Shown: positions 15,224-25,048, counted from the first letter of the stretch. The stretch: DNA of 64,000 nucleotides from Pseudomonas multiresinivorans (GCF_012971725.1 NZ_CP048833.1:5456001-5520000); one strand, 5' to 3'. The notes: generated by a model not told the origin, from the letters alone. Translations and numbers: made by a program.

Positions 15224-17508
15224 CCGTGGGCTCCTCCGATCAGGTCGACCACCGCGTCCAGCAGGGCCTCGTCATGGAAGCTGGCCTTGGCCAGATAATA
15301 GTCGGCGCCGGCATCCAGGCCGCGTCGACGGTCTTCTTCGCGGTCCTTGTAGGACACCACCATCACCGGCAGCGATTGCAGGCGGGTGTCGCGGCGGATC
15401 AGGGTCACCAGCTCGATACCGTCCATGCGCGGCATGTCGATGTCGGTGATGACCAGGTCGAAATGCTCCGAGCGCAGGGCGTTCCAGCCGTCCATGCCGT
15501 CCACCGCCACGGCAACGTCATATCCCCGCCCCAGCAGCAGCTTGCGTTCCAGTTCGCGCACGGTGAGCGAGTCGTCCACCACCAGCACGCGCTTGCGCGC
15601 CGGGCCGGCGAGGCGCCCGGCAGGATCGATGCGTTCGAGCCGACCGGTGGCCAGGAGCTTCTCCACCGAGCGCAGCATGTCCTCGACGTCGAGGATCAAC
15701 ACCGGCGTGCCGTCATCCAGCAGCGCACCGGCGGAAACGTCCTGCACCTTGCCCAGCCGGGCATCCAGCGGCACTACCACCAGGGTGCGCTCGCCGATGA
15801 ACTTTTCCACCGCCACGCCGTAGGCGCTTTCCCGATCGCGGATCACCACCACCGGAATCTCGTCCGGCGAGCCTTCGCCATCGGGGCGCTGCAACAGCTG
15901 GCTGGCGGAGACCAGGCCGACGTGCCGTCCTTCATGCCAGAACTGCTGGCGGCCTTCGAGCTGGACGATCTCGTCCGCCGCCAGGCGGCGCATGCGCTCG
16001 ATGTGTGCCAGCGGGAAGGCATACGCCTCGCCGCCGATGGTGACGACCAGGCTGCGCACCACGGAAAGCGTCAGCGGCACTTCCAGATGGAAACGCGCGC
16101 CCTGCCCGGGTACCTGCTCCATGCGGATGCCGCCGCGCAGCTGGCGCACCATGTGCTGTACGGCATCCAGGCCGACGCCGCGACCGGACACCTCGGTGAC
16201 CTGCTCGCGCATGCTGAAGCCGGGCAGGAACAGGAAGCTCAGCAGCTCGTCCTCGGTGAGGCGCGCCACGGTTTCCTCGGTGGACAGCTGGCGGCGGACG
16301 ATGGCCGTGCGCAAGCGGTCGAGATCGACGCCGCCGCCGTCATCCTGCAGCTCCAGTACCAGCATGCCGGCGTGATGACGGGCCAGCAGCTGGATGCTGC
16401 CCTGTTCCGGCTTGCCGGCGCGGGCGCGTACCTCGGCGGATTCGATGCCGTGGTCGACGGCGTTGCGCAGCAGGTGAGTGAGCGGCGCTTCGAGCTTTTC
16501 CAGCACATCGCGGTCGACCTGGGTAGTCGCGCCCTGCACGTCCAGGCGCACGGCCTTGCCCAGTGAGCGACCGAGGTCACGGACCATCCGCGCCTGCCCG
16601 GAGAGGACGTCGGAGAAGGGACGCATGCGGCAGGACAGCGCGGTGTCGTAGAGCGACTGCGCGCGCTGGCCGGCCTTGAAGCTGAATTCGTCCAGCTCGG
16701 CGATCTGCTCGCTGAGCAGTTGCTGGCACTCGCCGACCAAGCGGCGCGCGTCGGCCAGATAGGCCTGCGCCTCAGCGTCGAGATTGGCCGTGCTGGCGGC
16801 ATCGCGGGCGCCATCCAGTACGCGGCTGGCACTGGCCTGGATGCGTTTGAGGCGCTGCAGGGAATCGAGCAGCGGCTTAAGGCGCTGGGACTCCACCAGC
16901 GACTTGCTGGAATAGTCGAGCAGTTGGTTCAGGCGCTCGGCGGTGACCCGCAGCACGCGTTCGCCGGCTTCATCGCTGTCGCTGGAGCGGCGACGGGGTG
17001 CCGGCTCGACGGAAGCGGGAGGCGGCGTGGGCGATGCAGTAGCCGCCTCAATGGCGGCAGGAGCCGGTTCGACCGGCATGGCAACGGGAGGCGCAGGCGG
17101 TGCCGGGGGTTTTCCGGAAAGCAGTGCCTGCAAGCACTCGACCATGGCCGGCACGCCCTGCTGGGCCTGCTCCGCACGCTCGGGCTGGGCGTCGGCGACG
17201 TGCAGGAGGATATCGGTGCCGGCCAGCAGCGCGTCGATATGCCCGGAGGTCAGCAGCAGGCGGCCCTCCTGGGCGCCGACCAGGCAGTCTTCCATCACAT
17301 GGGCGACCTGCACGCCGGCATCCAGCCCGACGATCCGCGCCGCCCCCTTGAGCGAGTGCGCCGCGCGCATGCAGGCTTCGAGCTGGTCGGCCTGGGTCGG
17401 GTTGCGCTCCAGCGCCATCAGGCCCTGCACCAGCACCTGCGTCTGGGCCTCCGCCTCCAGGCGGAACAGCTCCAGCATCGATGCGTCCTTCATCTGGTCC
17501 GGGGTCAT
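15220..17508 (-). CDS. wspE: WspE, hybrid CheA-type histidine kinase with receiver
   Basis: Autophosphorylates and passes phosphate to WspR and WspF. The ATG at 17508 (762 aa) overlaps the wspD stop; codons further upstream belong to an out-of-context extension. Domain order: Hpt with phospho-His51 in AAHSLKGAAR; a Pro/Ala-rich linker; CheA dimerisation and HATPase domains containing LLRNAVDHGIE and the G1/G2 glycine boxes; a CheW-like domain; and a C-terminal receiver with Asp at about 689 (LVITDIDMPRMDG). The length and layout match P. aeruginosa WspE (PA3704). Confidence 0.95.
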   Translation of the reverse strand: MTPDQMKDASMLELFRLEAEAQTQVLVQGLMALERNPTQADQLEACMRAAHSLKGAARIVGLDAGVQVAHVMEDCLVGAQEGRLLLTSGHIDALLAGTDILLHVADAQPERAEQAQQGVPAMVECLQALLSGKPPAPPAPPVAMPVEPAPAAIEAATASPTPPPASVEPAPRRRSSDSDEAGERVLRVTAERLNQLLDYSSKSLVESQRLKPLLDSLQRLKRIQASASRVLDGARDAASTANLDAEAQAYLADARRLVGECQQLLSEQIAELDEFSFKAGQRAQSLYDTALSCRMRPFSDVLSGQARMVRDLGRSLGKAVRLDVQGATTQVDRDVLEKLEAPLTHLLRNAVDHGIESAEVRARAGKPEQGSIQLLARHHAGMLVLELQDDGGGVDLDRLRTAIVRRQLSTEETVARLTEDELLSFLFLPGFSMREQVTEVSGRGVGLDAVQHMVRQLRGGIRMEQVPGQGARFHLEVPLTLSVVRSLVVTIGGEAYAFPLAHIERMRRLAADEIVQLEGRQQFWHEGRHVGLVSASQLLQRPDGEGSPDEIPVVVIRDRESAYGVAVEKFIGERTLVVVPLDARLGKVQDVSAGALLDDGTPVLILDVEDMLRSVEKLLATGRLERIDPAGRLAGPARKRVLVVDDSLTVRELERKLLLGRGYDVAVAVDGMDGWNALRSEHFDLVITDIDMPRMDGIELVTLIRRDTRLQSLPVMVVSYKDREEDRRRGLDAGADYYLAKASFHDEALLDAVVDLIGGAHG

Positions 17509-18206
17509 GCGAGGCTCCGGGTGGCGGCATCGAGCAGGGCTTCCTGGTCGAGCAGGCGGATACTGCGGTTGCGCCACTGCATCACGCCACGGGTGAAGCG
17601 GTCATTGGCGGCGTGGCCCTGAGACGCGGCTTCGACGATGGCCTTCTCCTCCAATTCATGAATGCCTTCCACCTCGTCCACCGGCGAAATGATCGGCCCG
17701 CCAACGGCCGCCAGGATCAGCATGCGCGGCACGACGCGGGCATCGTCACGAGTGGCCGTACGGTTGTCGAGGCCGAGCAGTTCGCCGAGGGAAATGCACG
17801 CCACCAGGGTGCCACGCACATTGGCCACGCCCAGCAGCGCTGGCGAGCGCTGGTGCGGCAGCGAATGCACGACGCAGGACGGTGCCACCTCGGCCAGGGC
17901 GCGGGTGGGCAGGCCCAGCCATTCTTCGCCGAGACGGAAGATCAGGTGCGGGCGGCCCTCTTCGATGGCCGCATCAGTGGTTTCGACCGGCGCCAGCTGC
18001 GCTCCCTCGCTGCCCAGCGCGTAGCGGTCCAGCAGGCTGATGGCGGCGGCGGCATGCACCGGGCAGTTGCGGCAATGGATGTGCTCGGCCAGCTTCGGGC
18101 AGCTGCGGTCACCGCGCACGCCGATGCGGTTCCAGCAGTCGTCCACCGTCGGCAGATCGCTGTTGAAGACCGAGCTGCCGATGGATGAAGAGTCGCGTTC
18201 AACCAT
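17505..18206 (-). CDS. wspD: WspD, CheW-like scaffold
   Basis: Couples WspE to the WspA receptor array, together with WspB. It has 233 residues: an N-terminal part of ~65 residues with a cluster of cysteines (CWNRIG, CPKLAEHIHCRNCP), then a CheW beta-barrel from about residue 75 (HLIFRLGEEWLGLP, ANVRGTLVACISLGELL). The Cys/His cluster could bind metal; such a cluster is seen in WspD-like proteins but its role is not known to me. It overlaps wspC by eight bases and wspE by four. Confidence 0.92.
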   Translation of the reverse strand: MVERDSSSIGSSVFNSDLPTVDDCWNRIGVRGDRSCPKLAEHIHCRNCPVHAAAAISLLDRYALGSEGAQLAPVETTDAAIEEGRPHLIFRLGEEWLGLPTRALAEVAPSCVVHSLPHQRSPALLGVANVRGTLVACISLGELLGLDNRTATRDDARVVPRMLILAAVGGPIISPVDEVEGIHELEEKAIVEAASQGHAANDRFTRGVMQWRNRSIRLLDQEALLDAATRSLA

Positions 18207-19434
18207 TGCGCTTCACTCCTCGCGCGGCGCGCTCCTGCAGGCGGCGGGCGCCGGCCGTGTCGCCCTGGGCCGCGAGCAGCGCGGCCAGGTGCTGCAGGCT
18301 TTCCTGGTGGTCGGGTTGCAGGTACAGGGCCTTGCGGTAGAAAGCCTGGGCCTCGCTGCCGTTGCCCTGGGCATCGGCCAGCAGGCCGAGCCAGTAGAAA
18401 GCTTCGGCGTCCGGGCCCTTCTCGGCCAGCAGCGCCTCGCAGCGCTGGCGCGCTTCGGCGGCGTGGCCGGAGTTGGCCAGCCGGGCGATCTCCTCCAGCG
18501 CGTTTCCGGCGGGCACAGTGACCGGCTGCTCGGGTTTGGCGGCCAGGCGCGGGCGCACCGGCGCGGGCTTGGGCAGAGCCGGACGCGGGATCGGCGCCGG
18601 CGCGGTCCAGTTCAGTGGCGCCACGCGGGGAGCCGGTTCGGCGCTTTCCAGGGGGAAGGCGAAGGATTGCGGGACACCCAGCGGGCGCAGGCCGATGCGC
18701 GACATCAGGCTGGCCTCGGCCGGGCCGATGAACAGCACGCCATCCGGCCGTGTGAGGCGACACAACACTTCCACCACCTGCTCCTGGGTCGGCCGGTCGA
18801 AATAGATCAGCAGATTGCGGCAGAACACGTAGTCATAGAGCGCCTCGCCGGCCAGCAAGCCCTGCGCCAGCAGGTTGCCGACGCGGAAGCGGACCTTGCG
18901 GCGCACCGCCTCGGCGAGCTGGTAATCGTTGCCATCGGCGCTGAAATGGCGGTCGCGGAACTCCAGGTTGGAGCCGCGGAAGGAGTTGCGTCCATAACGC
19001 CCCTCTTCCGCCCGCTCCAGCACCGCGCGGCTGACGTCCAGCGCGTCGACCTGGAAGGCGGACGGCGCGAGGCCCGCATCCAGCAGCGCCATGACGATGG
19101 AATACGGCTCCTCGCCAGTGGAGCACGGCAGGCTGAGCACCCGTAGCGGCCGCGTACCGGCCAGTTCCAGCACGCGCCGGGACGCGAGATCCGCCAGCGC
19201 GCCGAAGGATTCGGGGTAGCGGAAGAACCAGGTCTCCGGGACTATCACCGCCTCGATCAGTGCCTGCACTTCCTCGGCAGAACCCTGCAGGAGCATCCAG
19301 TAGTGCTCGGCGTTGCCGTTGCTGGCCTTGTTGATGCGCTGACGCACGGCGCGCTCGATCACGGCGTCGCCCACCGACTCGGCATCCAGGCCGATACGTT
19401 CCTTGAGCAATTGGGCGAAGCGCGGATCGGTCAT
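18199..19434 (-). CDS. wspC: WspC, CheR-type methyltransferase with TPR
   Basis: Methylates WspA using S-adenosylmethionine, opposing WspF. It has 411 residues. The CheR domain (about 1-265) shows VPETWFFRYPESF, the SAM-binding LSLPCSTGEEPYSIVM, and FCRNLLIYFDR. After a Pro/Ala-rich linker, tetratricopeptide repeats fill the C-terminus (about 325-405: GHAAEARQRCEALLAEKGPD and DAQGNGSEAQAFYRKALYLQ), as in P. aeruginosa WspC. It begins inside the wspB stop (ATGA). Confidence 0.95.
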   Translation of the reverse strand: MTDPRFAQLLKERIGLDAESVGDAVIERAVRQRINKASNGNAEHYWMLLQGSAEEVQALIEAVIVPETWFFRYPESFGALADLASRRVLELAGTRPLRVLSLPCSTGEEPYSIVMALLDAGLAPSAFQVDALDVSRAVLERAEEGRYGRNSFRGSNLEFRDRHFSADGNDYQLAEAVRRKVRFRVGNLLAQGLLAGEALYDYVFCRNLLIYFDRPTQEQVVEVLCRLTRPDGVLFIGPAEASLMSRIGLRPLGVPQSFAFPLESAEPAPRVAPLNWTAPAPIPRPALPKPAPVRPRLAAKPEQPVTVPAGNALEEIARLANSGHAAEARQRCEALLAEKGPDAEAFYWLGLLADAQGNGSEAQAFYRKALYLQPDHQESLQHLAALLAAQGDTAGARRLQERAARGVKRNG

Positions 19435-19943
19435 GCCGGCGCTCCTCCCGAATCGCGCAGCAGGCGCGCGCGGGCTTCGTCGCTGAGCAATTGGTCGACA
19501 CCGACGCGCTGCAGCAGGCCCTGCTCGTCCTCCAGCACAGGGCCGAGATAGCGGGCGCTGCCGTTGTCCAGCTCGTACTCGCGGAAGGACGCCGGATCAC
19601 GGCGCAGGGTGTGGGTGGCCTGTTCGAGGATCAACCCGAGCCGCTGTTCCGGGCCATCGACTGCAGCGCGGTAACGCACCAGCACCAGGCGCGTGCTGGT
19701 ACGACGCGGCGCGCTGTAGCCGAAGGCCAACTGGCTCAGGTCAAGCACCGGCAAGAGTTCGCCGCGATGCGGGAACAGCCCGGCGATCCAGTTCGGCGCT
19801 TCCGGCACGCGCTTGAGCGTGGGCACCGGCAGCACCTCGATGACGTCATGGACGTCCAGCGCATAGCGGTCCGCACCCAGGCGGAATTGCAGGTACAGCC
19901 TGCCCGCCGCGGCGGCGTCAGACCTTGAAGCGGGAGACGCCAT
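19431..19943 (-). CDS. wspB: WspB, CheW-like scaffold
   Basis: A 170-residue CheW-type adaptor that helps hold WspA clusters and WspE together. The CheW fold is visible from residue ~15: LYLQFRLGADRYALDVHDVIEVLP, PNWIAGLFPHRGELLPVLDLSQL, then LGLILEQATHTLRR. It overlaps the end of wspA by 26 bases, a longer overlap than the other junctions, implying tight translational coupling to the receptor. Confidence 0.93.
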   Translation of the reverse strand: MASPASRSDAAAAGRLYLQFRLGADRYALDVHDVIEVLPVPTLKRVPEAPNWIAGLFPHRGELLPVLDLSQLAFGYSAPRRTSTRLVLVRYRAAVDGPEQRLGLILEQATHTLRRDPASFREYELDNGSARYLGPVLEDEQGLLQRVGVDQLLSDEARARLLRDSGGAPA

Positions 19944-21537
19944 TGCGCAGTCCGTTGGCCACGAGGTTCAGCTCGTCGATGGCGAAGCTCGCCTGGCGCA
20001 GGGATTCCACGGTCTGCCCGGTGGCCTCGCCGAGCTGCACCAGCGCCTGGTTGATCTGCTCGGCGCCGGTGGCCTGGGCCTGCATGCCTTCGTTGACCAT
20101 CTGCACTCGCGGCGCCAGCGCCTGCACCTGCTGGATGATCTGCGAGAGCTGCTCGCCGACCTGGCCGACTTCGGAAATGCCGCGACGCACCTCCTCGGAG
20201 AACTTGTCCATGCCCATCACGCCAGCGGACACGGCGGACTGGATCTCGCGGACCATCTGTTCGATGTCGTAGGTGGCCACCGCCGTCTGGTCCGCCAGGC
20301 GGCGCACTTCGGTGGCGACCACGGCGAAGCCACGGCCGTACTCGCCGGCCTTCTCTGCCTCGATGGCGGCGTTGAGCGACAGCAGGTTGGTCTGGTCGGC
20401 CACTTTCACGATGGTGGTGACCACCTGGTTGATGTTGCCGGCGCGCTCGTTGAGGATCGCCAGCTTGGCGTTGACCAGCTCGGCGGCGCCCATCACGTGG
20501 TGCATGGTTTCTTCCATGCGCGCCAGGCCCAGCTGGCCGGAGCCGGCCAGGGTGGAAGTCTGCTCGGCAGCCGACGACACCTCGGTCATGGTGCGCACCA
20601 GGTCGCGGGAGGTGGCGGCAATTTCCCGCGAGGTGGCGCCGATCTCGGTGGTGGTGGCGGCCGTCTCGGTGGCGGTGGCCTGCTGCTGCTTGGAGGTAGC
20701 GGCGATCTCGGTCACCGAGGTGGTCACCTGGATGGCCGAGCGCTGCGCCTGCGATACCAGGCCCTTGAGCTCCTCAGCCATGCCGTTGAAGCCGGTTTCG
20801 ATCACGGCGAATTCGTCGTTGCGCTCCATGGCCAGGCGCGTGGTGAAGTCGCCGCCGCCCATGACCTGCAGGCCTTTCACCACCTGGCGCACCGGCTCGG
20901 TGATGGCGCGCATCAGCAGCAGCCCGCAGACCGCCGCAGCGACCATCGCCAGCAGCAGGGAGACAAGCATGATCGCCTTGGCCGTGGTCACTTCGGTGAC
21001 GATATTGTCAGCGGCGGCATCGGCGATCTCCTTGTTCAGCGAGATCAACTGGTTCAGCGTTTTGCGGCCGTCTTCCCACATCGGCTCCAGGCGTTCCAGC
21101 AGTAGCCGCCGGGCACCCTCGCGGTCCGTGGTATAGAGCTGCAACACCTGCCCCAGAAGAGCGTCGTACTCGTTCACCTGCTGCTTGAAGTGAGCGAGCA
21201 TCTCCTTGTCACGGGTGTCCGTGATCGTCCGCTCGTAGAGGGCGACCCGCTCGACCAGCACATCGTGGTTGGCACGAAACTCCTGGCGGCGCGCCTCATC
21301 GTAGGGCTTGCCGTCGCTCAAGCCGACCAGCACCTGGGTCAGCAGGATGCTGTCGGTCCAGGCCGAGCGCACCGTGGTCAGGGCATAGGTGCCGGGCATG
21401 GCATCTTCGCTGACCCGCTTCGTGCTGGCTTCCACGCGAAGCAGACGGGTGTAGGAAATCACCACCATCAGCAACATGATCGCGATGACGACGGCAAAGC
21501 TGGCCAGGATGCGTTGGCGTAAAGTCCAGTTCTTCAC
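19918..21537 (-). CDS. wspA: WspA, membrane-bound methyl-accepting receptor
   Basis: The input of the Wsp system, which responds to surface contact and envelope stress. It has 539 residues from a GTG at 21537 with GGGGAA upstream. Topology: transmembrane helix 1 at about 11-31, a periplasmic four-helix-bundle ligand domain (~32-188), transmembrane helix 2 at ~189-210, HAMP, then the cytoplasmic signalling hairpin with the tip segment NLLSLNAAIEAEKAGEYGRG. The AEKAGEYG variant in place of the commoner AARAGE is characteristic of WspA. It is the first gene of the seven-gene operon; the promoter must lie in the 203 AT-richer bases upstream. Confidence 0.96.
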   Translation of the reverse strand: MKNWTLRQRILASFAVVIAIMLLMVVISYTRLLRVEASTKRVSEDAMPGTYALTTVRSAWTDSILLTQVLVGLSDGKPYDEARRQEFRANHDVLVERVALYERTITDTRDKEMLAHFKQQVNEYDALLGQVLQLYTTDREGARRLLLERLEPMWEDGRKTLNQLISLNKEIADAAADNIVTEVTTAKAIMLVSLLLAMVAAAVCGLLLMRAITEPVRQVVKGLQVMGGGDFTTRLAMERNDEFAVIETGFNGMAEELKGLVSQAQRSAIQVTTSVTEIAATSKQQQATATETAATTTEIGATSREIAATSRDLVRTMTEVSSAAEQTSTLAGSGQLGLARMEETMHHVMGAAELVNAKLAILNERAGNINQVVTTIVKVADQTNLLSLNAAIEAEKAGEYGRGFAVVATEVRRLADQTAVATYDIEQMVREIQSAVSAGVMGMDKFSEEVRRGISEVGQVGEQLSQIIQQVQALAPRVQMVNEGMQAQATGAEQINQALVQLGEATGQTVESLRQASFAIDELNLVANGLRNGVSRFKV

Positions 21538-21740
21538 AGCGTTCCCCAGAAGATGTGTGGCGTGCCGACGGATGATGGATTCGGGCGAGCAGTCGCGCGA
21601 ATGTAAATTCCTACTAAATCCTCAGCAAGATAGGACATATAGTATCCGGAGACGCTGGAACCTTATCTCTTTATTCCGAATTTTTAGTACGTCGGTTCTG
21701 CCATTCCGACGCTCCATTTCCCTCGGCCAATCCAAGACTC

Positions 21741-22178
21741 ATGTTCAGCCTTGCCCTGGCCGCTCACCTTGGCCTTTTCCTCTCCGCCTTCGGCGCTGCC
21801 ACCCTGCTGCCGCTGCAATCTGAAGCCGTGCTGGTCGGCCTGCTGCTGGGTGGGCAGTACCCACTGTGGTCGCTGCTGCTCGCTGCCAGCCTTGGCAACG
21901 TACTCGGTTCGCTGGTGAACTGGCTGCTCGGCCGGGGCATCGAGCGCTGGCGTGGGCGGCGCTGGTTCCCGGTCAGTGAGCGTGCGCTGGAGAAGGCCCA
22001 GCACCACTACCAGCGCTTCGGCAGCTGGTCGCTGCTGCTGAGCTGGGCGCCGGTGATCGGCGACCCGCTGACGCTGATCGCCGGCGTCATGCGCGAGCCG
22101 TTGTGGCGCTTCCTGCTGCTGGTCACGCTGGCCAAGGTCGGGCGCTACGCAGCGCTGGCCTGGCTCACGCTGGTCTGA
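21741..22178 (+). CDS. YqaA/DedA-family small inner-membrane protein
   Basis: A 145-residue membrane protein with a VTT/SNARE-associated (DedA-like) domain. About four hydrophobic segments are visible (3-20, 29-60, 96-115, 122-143), with the family's re-entrant Gly/Pro-containing stretch LSWAPVIGDPLTLIAGVMR. DedA proteins take part in lipid carrier flipping and membrane homeostasis, but the YqaA branch has no assigned substrate. It is divergent from wspA and shares its upstream region. The ATG at 21741 lacks a strong Shine-Dalgarno sequence. Confidence 0.88.
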   Translation: MFSLALAAHLGLFLSAFGAATLLPLQSEAVLVGLLLGGQYPLWSLLLAASLGNVLGSLVNWLLGRGIERWRGRRWFPVSERALEKAQHHYQRFGSWSLLLSWAPVIGDPLTLIAGVMREPLWRFLLLVTLAKVGRYAALAWLTLV

Positions 22179-22333
22179 ATGAACCCCTATCCAAAAGCGG
22201 ACAGGTTTTTCGTCTGCTAGTCCTGTTTTGCCACTGCTGCGAAAAAATGGCGCCCAGTAATATCACTGCGCCATCACCGCACACGGCAGGCCCACGGGCC
22301 CAACACAATGGATGAAGAAAAGGGAAATTCACG

Positions 22334-23956
22334 ATGTTCAGAAGCATGAGTATTGGCCGCCGCGCGTCCCTGGGTTTCGCTGTCATGGGCCTGCTCCTGG
22401 TGTTTCTCGGGTTGTTCTCGCTGTACAAGCTGTCGACGCTGCGCGCCGCTTCCGAGGAAATCGACAGTAACTGGCTGCTGAGCATCAACCAGATGAACCA
22501 GCTGTCGGGCGACATCGCCCGCATTCGCCTGGAATCCATGCGCCTGCTGGTCAACCACGACAGCACCGCGCGCCAGCACAGCCTGGCCCTGATCGCCGAG
22601 GCGCGGCAGGACAAGGACAAGGTGCTCGCCGACTACCGCCAGCTGATTCTCAGCGCCGAAGAACAGCAGCGCACCGATGAGCTGCGCCAGACGCTGGACG
22701 GCTACCTCGGTTTCGTCGACCAACTGGTGGAAAAGGTCCGCCAGAACGACGACGAAGGCGCGCTGCACATCCTCAACGGCAACATCACCCAGCAGGGCGC
22801 GGAGCTGAACAAGCGCCTCACCGCACTGATCGACCTCAACCGCAATGGCGCCGCCGCTGCCGCCGACCGCGCCGTAGAGCAGTTCCAGAGCGGCCGGCTG
22901 GTGGTTGGCGTAATCCTCCTGCTGAGCGTCGGCCTGACCCTGCTGCTGGCCTGGCAACTCACCCGCAGCATCGTCGTGCCGCTCGGCCAGGCGGTGCGCG
23001 TGGCCCGGACCATCGCCAGCGGCGACCTCAGCCAACGCTTCACCGTCGAGGGCCGCGATGAGCCGGCGCAACTGCTCAACGCCCTGGCGGACATGCAGAA
23101 CAGCCTGCGCGAGACCATTCGCGGCATCGGCAACTCGGCCAGCCAACTGGCTTCGGCCGCCGAGGAAATGCACAGCGTCATGGACGACAGCAGCCGCGCG
23201 CTGCAGCAGCAGAGCGACCAGATCGAGATGGCCGCCACCGCGGTCAACCAGATGACCAGCGCCGTGGAGGAAGTGGCCAGCAACGCCGCCTCGACCTCCG
23301 CCGCCTCCCGCGAGGCCATCGACGCCGCACGCAGCGGCAGCGAGCGGGTGGACGAAACCTCCAGCGCCATCGGCATCCTGGCTGGTGAAGTGGGCCAGGC
23401 TTCGCAGCAGGCCGAAGCCCTGGCGAACCAGGCGCAGGACATCGGCAAGGTGCTGGAAGTGATCCGCAGCGTCGCCGAGCAGACCAACCTGCTGGCGCTC
23501 AACGCCGCCATCGAAGCTGCCCGCGCCGGCGAGGCCGGGCGTGGTTTCGCGGTGGTCGCCGACGAAGTTCGCTCGCTGGCCCAGCGCACGCAGAGCTCGA
23601 CCCGCGAGATCGAGGAGCTGGTGTCGGCCATCCAGAACGGCAGCGATCGCACCGTCACCGCCCTGCTCAGCAGTACCGCCCACGCCGAGCGCACCGTCAG
23701 CCGCACCGGCGAGGCAGGCGCCTCGCTGCAGGTGATCCTGGAACGCATGTCGCTGATCAACGAACGCAACCTGGTGATCGCCAGCGCCACCGAGGAACAG
23801 GCCCAGGTCGCCCGCGAGGTGGACCGCAACCTGCTGACCATCCGCGACCTGGCGACCCAGACCTCGGCCGGTGCCACCCAGACCAGCGCGGCAAGCCAGG
23901 AACTGTCGCGCCTGGCCGTGGACCTGAACGGCATGGTGGCGCGCTTCGTGGTCTGA
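22334..23956 (+). CDS. Methyl-accepting chemotaxis protein with 4HB sensor
   Basis: A 540-residue chemoreceptor. Transmembrane helices at about 11-32 and 188-209 flank an all-helical periplasmic domain of ~155 residues (four-helix-bundle MCP type). A HAMP domain follows, then a full cytoplasmic hairpin with the conserved tip NLLALNAAIEAARAGEAGRG near residue 385. There is no C-terminal methylation-enzyme docking pentapeptide; the protein ends ARFVV. AAAAGGGA-type SD sequence precedes the ATG. The ligand is unknown; small organic acids and amino acids are typical for this fold. A strong hairpin lies just after the stop. Confidence 0.95.
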   Translation: MFRSMSIGRRASLGFAVMGLLLVFLGLFSLYKLSTLRAASEEIDSNWLLSINQMNQLSGDIARIRLESMRLLVNHDSTARQHSLALIAEARQDKDKVLADYRQLILSAEEQQRTDELRQTLDGYLGFVDQLVEKVRQNDDEGALHILNGNITQQGAELNKRLTALIDLNRNGAAAAADRAVEQFQSGRLVVGVILLLSVGLTLLLAWQLTRSIVVPLGQAVRVARTIASGDLSQRFTVEGRDEPAQLLNALADMQNSLRETIRGIGNSASQLASAAEEMHSVMDDSSRALQQQSDQIEMAATAVNQMTSAVEEVASNAASTSAASREAIDAARSGSERVDETSSAIGILAGEVGQASQQAEALANQAQDIGKVLEVIRSVAEQTNLLALNAAIEAARAGEAGRGFAVVADEVRSLAQRTQSSTREIEELVSAIQNGSDRTVTALLSSTAHAERTVSRTGEAGASLQVILERMSLINERNLVIASATEEQAQVAREVDRNLLTIRDLATQTSAGATQTSAASQELSRLAVDLNGMVARFVV

Positions 23957-23973
23957 CGGCCCATGGCCCTACT

Positions 23974-24003
23974 CCCGTTTCGCCGTCGAGCTGGCGAAAC
24001 GGG
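23974..24003 (+). terminator. Perfect hairpin after the chemoreceptor gene
   Basis: An 11-base perfect stem CCCGTTTCGCC / GGCGAAACGGG with an eight-base loop begins 18 bases past the stop. No T-tract follows, so it may be a Rho-assisted terminator or a 3' stabiliser. Confidence 0.5.
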
Positions 24004-24074
24004 ACGAGGTGACAGGGAATTTTTCCGGCAATTTCCTATCCAATGGCCATCATGGAACGCCACAGGGTGGATAG

Positions 24075-24464
24075 ATGAAACTGTTGAAATTCTCGGCCGT
24101 GCTGGCCGCCGCCGCGCTGTTGAGCGCCTGCGGGGGTAACGAGGCGAAGGTCTGCGGCTCGGACGACGTGAAGAACCAGCTGGTGAAGGTCTTCCTCTCC
24201 GGCGCGCTTTCCGCCCAGTCCGATGCGCTGAGCAAGGCCGAACTGAAGGACGTGGCAATCATCGACAAGGACCCGGACAGCGGCGTACTGGAATGCGTCG
24301 GCACCCTGACCGTACCGGTGGTCGGCCAGGTTGCTTCAGGCACCCTGAAGTACCAGATCGCCCCGGCGGCCAAGTCCGAGCACGACTACCTGCTGCTGCT
24401 CGCCGATGGCCCGCTGGCCAATGCCTTCGCCAAGCGCATCGAGGGGATGTTCCCGCAACAGTGA
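24075..24464 (+). CDS. Hypothetical lipoprotein
   Basis: A 129-residue lipoprotein with signal peptide and lipobox LLSAC (Cys19). Two further cysteines (KVCGSDDVK and VLECVGTL) may form a disulfide. The mature part reads as a small alpha/beta domain of the kind found in Imm/DUF-type Pseudomonas lipoproteins; no function can be assigned. It is followed by a good intrinsic terminator and stands alone, 118 bases after the chemoreceptor. Confidence 0.78.
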   Translation: MKLLKFSAVLAAAALLSACGGNEAKVCGSDDVKNQLVKVFLSGALSAQSDALSKAELKDVAIIDKDPDSGVLECVGTLTVPVVGQVASGTLKYQIAPAAKSEHDYLLLLADGPLANAFAKRIEGMFPQQ

Positions 24465-24483
24465 GGTTATCCACAGGCAATGA

Positions 24484-24510
24484 AAAACCGGCCCTGGTGG
24501 CCGGTTTTTT
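24484..24510 (+). terminator. Intrinsic terminator after the lipoprotein gene
   Basis: AAAACCGGCC-CTGGT-GGCCGGTTTT followed by TT. The A-run on the left makes it bidirectional, so it may also serve the minus-strand gene at 24631. Confidence 0.92.
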
Positions 24511-24630
24511 ATTGGACGGTTTTTTTGTGGGGGCTCGGCACCAGACGCCGGGCCTTCCTGCAAGGCTCCAGTCCGCCGCGCGAGACATCGCGGACGAAGT
24601 CCGCTCCTACGCCATCCTACGAACTCTGAT

Positions 24631-24915
24631 TCAGAAGCCTTCCAGATCGATCAGCTCGCCTTCGAAGCGCAGCCAGCCGCCCTCTTCATTCGCCTCGCCG
24701 CCCTGGATCTCGCCGTAATAGGACAACCCGTTATCCAGCGTCACGCAGACGTGGGTCGGCTCTTCCGGGGCATCCAGCTGGCCCTTGAAACGCACCTCGA
24801 TCACGCCCTCTTCGGGAGCGCTGAGGCTGATGGCGACGCGGGCGTTATCCACTGCTTCGGCCTCGCGGCCCCAGTGCTCGGCGCTGACGGTAACGGTGGC
24901 GATCTCTTGACTCAT
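24631..24915 (-). CDS. Small conserved hypothetical protein
   Basis: A 94-residue acidic, beta-rich soluble protein with no recognised domain. The ATG at 24915 is supported by GGAG seven bases upstream; codons further up are out of context. No signal peptide, membrane segment or metal motif is seen. It stands alone between the lipoprotein terminator and the MFS carrier. A segment upstream (about 24590-24620) resembles a decayed family A repeat. Confidence 0.65.
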   Translation of the reverse strand: MSQEIATVTVSAEHWGREAEAVDNARVAISLSAPEEGVIEVRFKGQLDAPEEPTHVCVTLDNGLSYYGEIQGGEANEEGGWLRFEGELIDLEGF

Positions 24916-25048
24916 GCTCGAACTCCAATACGAATGGCCCGCTGCGCGGGCCAAGTCGGCATAGGGTAAGCGACACCGTGTCGCCGCGATACCTCCGCGC
25001 CATGAACAAGGCCCGCATTGCGCGAGCCTGGCTCACTTCAAGCGCCGC